Source of the DNA: Methylococcaceae bacterium | Lineage (GTDB): Bacteria; Pseudomonadota; Gammaproteobacteria; Methylococcales; Methylomonadaceae | DNA length: 7,191 nucleotides | NCBI GenBank assembly: GCA_013140465.1 | Contig: JABFST010000097.1 | Location: 1-7,191 of the forward strand | Direction of reading: 5' to 3' | Shown: one piece after another, positions 1-4,462 of the stretch | Layout: every line of letters begins with the position of its first letter | Position numbering within the stretch: the stretch's first letter is position 1 | Made by a program: the position numbers and the translations under genes | Notes under the pieces: generated by a model | What the model was told of the DNA's origin: nothing | The model's input: the letters and a program-made list of their open reading frames with translations, nothing else | Databases searched by the model: none

Positions 1-155
1 GTCTGGCGATTACCTTGGATTGGTACAAAACCCGCGAACAACAAGAACGCATGGTGCAAATCCTCAAATTCAAGCTAGACGTGTTATGGACGATGGCGGA
101 TGCGATGTATTTGGCCTATATTAATGATATGCCGCCGTATTTTAATATCAGTTAA
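1..155 (+). CDS. pqqC: PqqC, pyrroloquinoline-quinone synthase, C-terminal end (5' truncated)
   Basis: Partial gene that enters from the left edge; reading starts at base 3 and gives 50 residues before TAA at 153-155. PqqC is the cofactor-free cytoplasmic oxidase that carries out the last step of PQQ synthesis, ring closure and eight-electron oxidation of AHQQ. The tail matches the end of the PqqC family: a helix with [13 protein letters not shown], then [19 protein letters not shown], the family's conserved last helix. No active-site residue can be checked because most of the protein lies outside. Its usual partners pqqD and pqqE are on the same strand but start about 2.4 kb downstream, after an accessory block. 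The next start codon lies only 17 nt after the stop. Identity rests on recognising the C-terminal motif, supported by pqqD and pqqE in the same window. Confidence 0.9.
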   Translation, partial: LAITLDWYKTREQQERMVQILKFKLDVLWTMADAMYLAYINDMPPYFNIS

Positions 156-162
156 GCTGTTT

Positions 163-167
163 GGAGG
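163..167 (+). promoter_or_regulatory. Shine-Dalgarno GGAGG deciding the DUF29 start
   Basis: GGAGG followed by a 5-nt spacer (CAAAC) and ATG at 173. This near-ideal site decides in favour of ATG 173 over the in-frame TTG at 161, which lies right against the GGAGG and could not use it. The site lies in the 17-nt gap after the pqqC stop, so it may once have served the original gene downstream of pqqC (inference). Confidence 0.8.
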
Positions 168-172
168 CAAAC

Positions 173-622
173 ATGGCTATCCGCTACCAACAGGACATCG
201 TGGCGTGGTCTAAAGAGCAGGCCCACTTATTGCGCACAGGCCAGTTGTCTAGCCTAGATATAGAGCATATTGCCGAGGAAATCGAAGACGTGGGCAAAAG
301 TGAACAACGTGAACTGGCTAGCCGGATGGCGGTGCTCTTGGCGCATTTGCTCAAGTGGGCATACCAACCGGCACGGCAAGGCACGAGCTGGCAGCGCACG
401 ATTAAAGAACAGCGCAAAGCCATCTTACGCCGCATAAAAAACACCCCTAGCCTTAATACCTGTTTAACAGACCCTGAATGGTTGGATGATGTGTGGGGGG
501 ATGCGGTTTCGCTTGCCATCCAAGAAACAGGCTTGGACGTGTTTCCTGAGCAGTGTCCGTGGGTGATGACAAACCTTTTATCCGAAGATTGGTTGCCGTC
601 AGGCACTGACGGCGGCCTATAA
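173..622 (+). CDS. DUF29 family protein
   Basis: A 149-residue protein matching the DUF29 family (PF01724 type) along its length. The N-terminal part has Y-x-x-D-x-x-x-W with EQAHLLRTGQ, then the family's signature LDIEHIAEEIEDVGKSEQRE (about residues 27-46), then the helix with LLAHLLKWAYQP (about 59-70) and SW-x-x-TI-x-EQR (about 75-84). The C-terminal part has ETGLDVFPEQCPW, also typical, followed by LLSEDWLP. The predicted structure is all helical, with no signal peptide or membrane segment. The molecular function of DUF29 is not established; the family is much expanded in Cyanobacteria and found in scattered Proteobacteria. The start is set by GGAGG at 163-167. It is the first gene of the block inserted after pqqC and is followed after 38 nt by a Uma2 gene. 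Family confidence is high; no function is claimed. Confidence 0.85.
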   Translation: MAIRYQQDIVAWSKEQAHLLRTGQLSSLDIEHIAEEIEDVGKSEQRELASRMAVLLAHLLKWAYQPARQGTSWQRTIKEQRKAILRRIKNTPSLNTCLTDPEWLDDVWGDAVSLAIQETGLDVFPEQCPWVMTNLLSEDWLPSGTDGGL

Positions 623-660
623 TGCGGCTTAGCCTTTAGTTTTAAAACGAGGACAGCACT

Positions 661-1125
661 ATGCAATGGTCAGAAGTGGTCGATAACCCCTACTTTGAAA
701 ATCTGCCGTTTAAAATTGAATTAAACCGCTATGGAAAAGTTGAAATGACCCCCGCTTCTAACAAACACGGTCGCTTGCAATTTCTCATTAGCAGCTTATT
801 GGGGCGTAAGCTAAAAAAAGGTGAAGTGCTGCTTGAATGCTCGGTACAAACCACCGAAGGCGTTAAAGTGGCCGATGTTGCTTGGTGTTCAAAGGCATTT
901 ATCAAACAACATGCTTACCAAACACCTTATAGCGTGGCACCCGAAATTTGCGTGGAAGTGGTTTCGCCGTCCAATTCAAAACAAGAAATGACCGACAAAG
1001 TGCAACTGTATTTACAAGCGGGCGCAACAGAAGTGTGGGTCGTTTGGGAATATGGCAAGGTGGATTATTACGATAACACGGGTATATTGGCGCAGTCGGC
1101 TTATGGCGTGGTTGTTAAACCATAG
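661..1125 (+). CDS. Uma2 family putative endonuclease (DUF820), short form
   Basis: A 154-residue protein of the Uma2/DUF820 family, which has a PD-(D/E)XK nuclease fold. Visible family marks are the strand KVEMTPASNKHG (H36), V-A-D72-V as the first metal-ligand position, PEICVEVVSPSN with E99 as the second acid, K113 in DKVQLYLQAGA, then EVWVV. The family's usual P-D is A-D here. Members usually run to about 180-200 residues, so this one is short, lacking most of the N-terminal strand-helix region seen in the downstream paralogue; it still carries the acid-acid-lysine pattern and may be active. The start is ATG 661 behind GAGGA at 649-653, spacer 7 nt. Its stop lies 14 nt before the next Uma2 gene, so the two are probably co-transcribed. 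The biological role and substrate are unknown; these genes are often annotated as putative restriction endonucleases without an attached methylase, and none is present here. Confidence 0.85.
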   Translation: MQWSEVVDNPYFENLPFKIELNRYGKVEMTPASNKHGRLQFLISSLLGRKLKKGEVLLECSVQTTEGVKVADVAWCSKAFIKQHAYQTPYSVAPEICVEVVSPSNSKQEMTDKVQLYLQAGATEVWVVWEYGKVDYYDNTGILAQSAYGVVVKP

Positions 1126-1139
1126 CTTTTAGGGCTTTC

Positions 1140-1742
1140 ATGAACACCACCGATAAAGTCCCCCAACGCTACACTTACGCAGATTACACACAATGGCCTG
1201 ACGACGAGCATTGGGAGCTGATTAATGGTGTAGCCTATGCCCTGACCAGCCCACAACGCTTACATCAGGACATTGTGTTTGAACTGGGCAGGCAAATTGG
1301 TAATTATCTGCAAGGCAAACCCTGCAAAGGCTATACCGCACCTTTCGATGTACGCTTACCGCGTAAAAACGAAGCCGATGCTAAAGTGGAAACCGTGGTG
1401 CAGCCGGACATCAGCGTCATCTGCGACCCCAGCAAGCTAGACCGCTTGGGCTGCCGTGGCGCACCCGGCTGGATTATTGAAGTGCTGTCGCCGTCAACCG
1501 CATTAAAGGACATGAACACCAAACGCAGCCTCTATGAACTGCACGGCGTACCCGAATATTGGCTCATCCATCCCGAAGAACGCTGGGTGTTGGTTTACCG
1601 CTTGGATGCGCAAGGCCATTATGGCAAACCCGATGTGTATGGCATGGACGAACCTACCGCTGTACAGCGGCTTGAGGGCTTGAGTATTGAATGGGGGTTT
1701 ATGGCAACTGAACTTAGCCCTGTCAACACGGGATTGGCATAG
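1140..1742 (+). CDS. Uma2 family putative endonuclease (DUF820), full length
   Basis: A 200-residue canonical Uma2 protein with a PD-(D/E)XK fold. In order: YTYADYTQWPDDEHWELING (residues 11-30), the typical N-terminal start of the family; H42 in LHQDIV; the strand APFDVRLP (67-74); VVQPDISVICDPSKL (86-100) with the P-D90 acid; IIEVLSPSTA (112-121) with E114; D124 and K128; then YELHGVPEYWLIHP (132-145). All expected catalytic positions are present, so a metal-dependent nuclease is plausible, though activity and target are not established for this family. The start ATG 1140 follows AGGG at 1131-1134 with a 5-nt spacer. It lies 14 nt behind the shorter Uma2 gene. The two proteins share the fold motifs but differ widely elsewhere, so they look like distant paralogues rather than a recent tandem duplication. 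Confidence 0.9.
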   Translation: MNTTDKVPQRYTYADYTQWPDDEHWELINGVAYALTSPQRLHQDIVFELGRQIGNYLQGKPCKGYTAPFDVRLPRKNEADAKVETVVQPDISVICDPSKLDRLGCRGAPGWIIEVLSPSTALKDMNTKRSLYELHGVPEYWLIHPEERWVLVYRLDAQGHYGKPDVYGMDEPTAVQRLEGLSIEWGFMATELSPVNTGLA

Positions 1743-1834
1743 CGTGGAATCCTATTCGGGCCAATTTTGCGCTCAACGACGGCAATATGTCTGATTTTTT
1801 AGGTTTAATGTTGCGATGGCTGAGGTAAATTAGA

Positions 1835-2272
1835 GTGCTAATCTATTTAGATAACTGTTGTTTTAATCGCCCTTATGACGATCAAACCCATGCTAAAGTT
1901 TTTCTGGAAACACAGGCAAAACTAAATATTCAAGAAAATATTTTAATCGGTCGATACAAATTGGTATGGTCATATATTCTGCAATATGAAAACGATCAAA
2001 ATCCGTATATTAACCATCAACAGGAAATCAGAAAATGGAAACAGGTTGCCAGTGTATGGGTCGCTGCATCTGCCAACATCATCGCAAAAGCTAATGAATA
2101 CCAGTCATACGGTATACATGCCAAAGATGCTTTGCATTGTGCTTGCGCGGCTTCAGTCAACGCCGATTATTTGCTAACCACCGACAAGCAATTAATCACT
2201 GCCGCCCAAAAAATCCCTGTGCTTAATGTCATCAATCCCCTCACGTTTATACAAGAAGAAACCAGCCGATGA
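1835..2272 (+). CDS. PIN-domain RNase, VapC-like putative toxin
   Basis: A 145-residue PIN-domain protein. The four acids expected for Mg-dependent ribonuclease activity can be seen: D6 in YLDNCCFNRPYDD, E52 in LQYEND, D98 in AKDALHCACA, and D117 in YLLTTDK (D111 is also near). The start is GTG 1835, preceded by GAGG at 1822-1825 with a 9-nt spacer; no better start exists without losing the first catalytic aspartate. The gene is richer in A+T than its neighbours: in 1861-2040 I count 57 G+C of 180 (about 32%), while pqqE lines are mostly above 50%, which suggests separate ancestry. Its stop overlaps the start of a 66-residue gene by ATGA, the usual coupling of a toxin-antitoxin pair, though here the toxin-like gene is first. 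The PIN fold is secure; the cellular target, and whether it is toxic, are inference. Confidence 0.85.
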   Translation: MLIYLDNCCFNRPYDDQTHAKVFLETQAKLNIQENILIGRYKLVWSYILQYENDQNPYINHQQEIRKWKQVASVWVAASANIIAKANEYQSYGIHAKDALHCACAASVNADYLLTTDKQLITAAQKIPVLNVINPLTFIQEETSR

Positions 2273-2469
2273 AAACAGATAACGAAGTCATGAATTGCGG
2301 TTTTGAGTCTATTTTTTCTACGTTGGGCATGGTGGACGCAGAACGCTTTATAATGTTGCTGAAACGCGATAAATTTGATTATACCCAGTGGCAAAAGAAA
2401 CTGTGGCAAGATGAAACGCTGGAATCACTGTCTGAAAAGGCGCAGCAAGCTTGGGAGCGGTTCGAGTAA
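2269..2469 (+). CDS. Small PIN-partner protein, putative antitoxin
   Basis: A 66-residue protein with no signal peptide or membrane segment. It overlaps the PIN gene by 4 nt (ATGA, 2269-2272), so it is probably made by translational coupling; no separate Shine-Dalgarno stands out. Its core, GFESIFSTLG (11-20) followed by VDAERFIMLLKR (22-33) and DYTQWQKKLW (37-46), resembles small helical proteins that I recall beside PIN genes starting with LDNCCFNRP. That recollection, the size and the overlap are the basis for calling it a candidate antitoxin. No helix-turn-helix, AbrB or ribbon-helix-helix signature is recognisable, so it does not belong to an obvious DNA-binding antitoxin class. The C-terminal half is charged and likely helical. 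It could instead be a conserved small protein of unknown role. Confidence 0.7.
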   Translation: MKTDNEVMNCGFESIFSTLGMVDAERFIMLLKRDKFDYTQWQKKLWQDETLESLSEKAQQAWERFE

Positions 2470-2473
2470 AGCG

Positions 2474-2525
2474 ACATTAAATCCCCTCACCCTACCCTCT
2501 CCCTGAAGGAGAGGGAGTTTAATGT
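2474..2525. repeat. 52-bp nested inverted-repeat element
   Basis: Outer arms ACATTAAA (2474-2481) and TTTAATGT (2518-2525) are perfect 8-bp inverted repeats. Inside is a hairpin CCCTCTCC (2495-2502) and GGAGAGGG (2508-2515) with a 5-nt loop, preceded by CCCCTCACCCTA. The pyrimidine-rich core resembles a dispersed intergenic palindrome that I recall from many proteobacterial genomes. It starts 4 nt after the stop of the putative antitoxin gene and could also act as a transcription terminator for the accessory block, since the stem is followed by AGTTTAAT, although the T-tract is short. The inverted ends suggest a small mobile or REP-like element. Confidence 0.65.
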
Positions 2526-2529
2526 AGAT

Positions 2530-2559
2530 TTATCAGCTTCAGATTCTATAATTATCAGC
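2530..2559. promoter_or_regulatory. Candidate promoter/operator region of pqqD: TATAAT plus TTATCAGC repeats
   Basis: A perfect TATAAT stands at 2547-2552, giving a start of transcription near 2559 and a leader of about 45 nt before pqqD. No good -35 lies at normal spacing, so the promoter is weak by sequence or needs an activator. Two identical octamers TTATCAGC (2530-2537 and 2552-2559) flank the hexamer, 22 bp apart, that is two helical turns, as expected for a protein bound on one face of the DNA. Whether they are an operator is inference. Confidence 0.3.
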
Positions 2560-2603
2560 ATAATAAGCATTCAAGTGCTTTTCCACCACACACCCATAAA
2601 ACT

Positions 2604-2876
2604 ATGACTTTTAACCCCGAACAAACCCTAAAATTCTCGCCCCTGCACCGCTTGCAATGGGAAGAAGCCCAACAAAAATATGTCATCCTTTATCCCGAAG
2701 GCATGGTCGAGCTTAACCAAAGTTCTGCCGAAATCCTAAAACGCTGCGATGGCACACGCAACTTAGCCCAACTGGTGAGCGAGCTGGAAGCGCAATTTGC
2801 CACCACAGGCCTTACCAACGACATTACCGCTTTCTTAGAGGTTGCTATACAAAATGGCTGGATCAACCCAAACTAA
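2604..2876 (+). CDS. pqqD: PqqD, PqqA-binding peptide chaperone
   Basis: A 90-residue protein of normal PqqD length. PqqD has a RiPP-recognition-element fold: it binds the precursor peptide PqqA and presents it to PqqE in the cytoplasm. Family marks are FSPLHRLQWEEAQQKYVILYPEGMVELN (about residues 11-38), with the initial strands and the turn to ELNQSSAEIL, then RCDGTRNLAQLV (47-58) and the last helix AFLEVAIQNGWI. The start ATG 2604 is the only one that gives the full first strand, but no Shine-Dalgarno is visible in front of it, which is odd for a gene that is normally coupled to pqqC. It overlaps pqqE by 23 nt. PqqA itself, a roughly 23-residue peptide with a Glu-x-x-x-Tyr core, is not found in the window and probably lies upstream of it or elsewhere. 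Confidence 0.93.
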   Translation: MTFNPEQTLKFSPLHRLQWEEAQQKYVILYPEGMVELNQSSAEILKRCDGTRNLAQLVSELEAQFATTGLTNDITAFLEVAIQNGWINPN

Positions 2877-3987
2877 ACCGACACCACCGCGCTGGCTATT
2901 GGCAGAGCTGACTTATGCGTGCCCATTGCAATGCCCGTATTGCTCTAATCCGATGGATTACGCCAAGCACCAAAGCGAATTGGACACCGAAGACTGGAAG
3001 CGCGTGCTTAGCCAAGCCCGTAAAATGGGCGCGGTGCAACTGGGCTTTTCCGGTGGCGAACCCTTAACGCGCCCGGACTTGGTGGAATTGGTCAAACACG
3101 CCCGCGAGTTGGGCTATTATTCCAACTTGATTACCTCGGGCTATGGCCTGACCGAAGATAAAATCATCCAGCTAAAAGAGGCGGGGTTGGATCATATCCA
3201 AGTCAGCATTCAAGCCAGCACGCAAGAACTGAATGACCATATTGCCGGTACGGCCTCGTTTGCGCACAAAAAACAAGTTGCCCATTTGGTTAAGAAACAC
3301 GGCTACCCGATGGTGTTGTGCGTGGTTATCCACCGCGAAAACATCCACCAAATGCCGGACATTTTGGCGATGGCGGAAGAATTAGGTGCAGATTATTTAG
3401 AACTGGCTAACACCCAATATTACGGTTGGGCGCACGCCAACCGCGATTTATTACTGCCGACCAAAGCCCAGTTTGAACAAGCCGAAGCCATCGCCCAAGC
3501 CTTTAAGGAAAAAGTCGCGGGCAAGATGAAAATCTACTATGTGGTGCCGGATTTCTATGAAGACCGCCCTAAAGCGTGCATGAACGGTTGGGGAACGACT
3601 TTTCTGACGGTTGCACCCGATGGCGTTGCCTTGCCTTGCCATTCGGCGCGGCAATTGCCGGGCTTGGATTGCCCAAATGTAAAAGATTTTAGTGTCGCAG
3701 AGATTTGGCACGAGTCTAAAGCCTTTAATTTTTTCCGTGGCGATGACTGGATGCAAGAGCCTTGCCGCAGTTGTGATGAAAAACACAAAGATTTTGGCGG
3801 CTGCCATTGCCAAGCGTATTTGCTGACGGGCGATATGTATGCCGCCGACCCTGTGTGCAGCAAGTCCCCAGCACATGGTGTGATAGACGATGCCATCGCC
3901 GCAGCGGCACACAGTGCGTTGGCGGCGGATGAAAAACCGTTGTTGTTCCGTAACAGCAAAAACTCCCGCAACTATTTTGGCGCATAA
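2854..3987 (+). CDS. pqqE: PqqE, PqqA peptide cyclase (radical SAM/SPASM)
   Basis: A 377-residue radical SAM enzyme that joins the glutamate and tyrosine side chains of PqqA by a carbon-carbon bond, the first step of PQQ synthesis, working with PqqD. The CxxxCxxC cluster is C23, C27, C30; the SAM-binding GGEP is at 67-70; the (beta/alpha)6 core reaches about residue 230. The C-terminal SPASM part carries C242, C262, C273, C304, C307, C317, C319 and C335, with the DFGGCHCQ segment (313-320) including the aspartate position D313 reported as an auxiliary-cluster ligand in this family. Length is normal (about 370-390). I chose ATG 2854 over the in-frame TTG at 2842: it has AGAGG at 2837-2841, though with a long 12-nt spacer. 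It overlaps pqqD by 23 nt, so the two are translationally coupled. The gene ends in a non-coding gap, so it is probably the last of its unit. Confidence 0.96.
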   Translation: MAGSTQTKPTPPRWLLAELTYACPLQCPYCSNPMDYAKHQSELDTEDWKRVLSQARKMGAVQLGFSGGEPLTRPDLVELVKHARELGYYSNLITSGYGLTEDKIIQLKEAGLDHIQVSIQASTQELNDHIAGTASFAHKKQVAHLVKKHGYPMVLCVVIHRENIHQMPDILAMAEELGADYLELANTQYYGWAHANRDLLLPTKAQFEQAEAIAQAFKEKVAGKMKIYYVVPDFYEDRPKACMNGWGTTFLTVAPDGVALPCHSARQLPGLDCPNVKDFSVAEIWHESKAFNFFRGDDWMQEPCRSCDEKHKDFGGCHCQAYLLTGDMYAADPVCSKSPAHGVIDDAIAAAAHSALAADEKPLLFRNSKNSRNYFGA

Positions 3988-4014
3988 CAACTCTCGCCAA
4001 CCCCGATAGGCCAC

Positions 4015-4030
4015 TGCCTACCGTTAGGCA
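4015..4030 (+). terminator. Short hairpin after pqqE, possible part of its terminator
   Basis: TGCCTA (4015-4020) and TAGGCA (4025-4030) form a perfect 6-bp stem with a 4-nt CCGT loop, 27 nt after the pqqE stop. It is followed by ATAATTCGATT rather than a run of T, so it is not a classical intrinsic terminator. It may act with the next hairpin. Confidence 0.35.
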
Positions 4031-4041
4031 ATAATTCGATT

Positions 4042-4073
4042 GGTGTTGGTGCGGCGTTATCTGCACCAACACC
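4042..4073 (+). terminator. Strong stem-loop downstream of pqqE
   Basis: GGTGTTGGTGC (4042-4052) and GCACCAACACC (4063-4073) are perfect 11-bp inverted repeats around a 10-nt loop, 54 nt after the pqqE stop. The downstream bases GCAATGCTCTTACG have no T-tract, so it would be an mRNA 3'-end stabiliser or a Rho-dependent/weak terminator rather than a classical intrinsic one. Position and strength support a 3'-end role for the pqq transcript. Confidence 0.5.
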
Positions 4074-4133
4074 GCAATGCTCTTACGCACTTGCCTTGCG
4101 TTCTATGTAACTTCCCATTAGCAGCAGGATAAT

Positions 4134-4164
4134 GACCTGCGAGGTTTATAAAACCTCACAGGTC
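4134..4164. repeat. 31-bp near-perfect palindrome, REP-like
   Basis: GACCTG (4134-4139), a mismatched base, GAGGTTT (4141-4147), a 3-nt ATA centre, AAACCTC (4151-4157), a mismatched base, and CAGGTC (4159-4164). That is 13 paired positions per arm with a single C/A mismatch. The GACCTG-x-GAGGTTT unit looks like a dispersed intergenic palindrome rather than a terminator, as the flank TACTGCTTTTG has only a short, displaced T run. The orientation cannot be told because the element is nearly symmetrical. Confidence 0.65.
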
Positions 4165-4356
4165 TACTGCTTTTGTCTGCAACTCATGAAAAGCTACGCG
4201 TGCAACCATGCCAAAAGCGGCTTACATGCCCACCTTTTCCCATGCTTTTTGTGAGGTTTATCTCTTTGTTAGACGAGCGGGCGATTTAGGGGCCTTAAAG
4301 TCTTGGTGGGAGTGGCTGGACATCCCTTATCAAATCACACATAAAACCCTGAAACA

Positions 4357-4365
4357 TGGCATAAT
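4357..4365 (+). promoter_or_regulatory. Candidate extended -10 promoter of the kdsD-lptB operon
   Basis: TGG immediately followed by CATAAT (4360-4365) makes an extended -10 element (TGn plus a 5/6 hexamer). No good -35 lies at 16-18 bp spacing; an extended -10 can partly make up for this. A transcript would start near 4372, with a leader of about 90 nt before kdsD. A second hexamer, TATATT at 4438-4443, is closer to the gene but has no supporting elements. Confidence 0.4.
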
Positions 4366-4462
4366 AACGGGTTTACAACGCATAAACACTGATGTCCACG
4401 CCCCTTATTGATACCGCACCTGATGGTTTTTTCGGCTTATATTGTCTTTGTGTCCGTCCGTT

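Larger units (their letters stand above)
3988..4462. other. Non-coding gap between pqqE and kdsD (about 475 bp)
   Basis: No gene is supported here on either strand. The stretch holds, from left to right, a short hairpin (4015-4030), a strong 11-bp stem-loop (4042-4073), a 31-bp palindrome (4134-4164), and a candidate extended -10 promoter (4357-4365). Between about 4170 and 4350 nothing definite is seen, apart from two unconvincing small open frames (4186-4254 and 4208-4411). The layout suggests the end of the pqq unit followed by the promoter region of the Kdo/Lpt operon. Confidence 0.7.

Noticed and set aside
184..666. Long open frame on the - strand opposite the DUF29 gene
   Set aside because: Translation is rich in Ser, Cys and Arg with no family resemblance; the + strand gene in the same place has a strong SD and a full family match.
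1767..1795. Possible promoter TTGCGC/TCTGAT before the PIN gene
   Set aside because: The -35 matches the consensus at only three positions and the -10 at four; too weak to list as a feature.
156..2603. Target-site duplication or attachment site flanking the accessory block
   Set aside because: I compared 156-172 with 2526-2603 and found no shared direct repeat of useful length, and no tRNA, integrase or transposase is present.
3451..4014. Overlapping long open frames on the - strand opposite the end of pqqE
   Set aside because: They mirror the codon bias of pqqE, have no domain, and the SPASM cysteines of the + strand gene explain the sequence.
4186..4254. 22-codon open frame on the + strand, considered as a PqqA-like peptide
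   Set aside because: It lacks the Glu-x-x-x-Tyr core of PqqA, has no ribosome-binding site, and contains three cysteines and several histidines unlike the precursor.
4208..4411. 67-codon open frame on the + strand in the pqqE-kdsD gap
   Set aside because: No Shine-Dalgarno, no recognisable domain, and it runs across the candidate kdsD promoter at 4357-4365. It looks like a chance frame.
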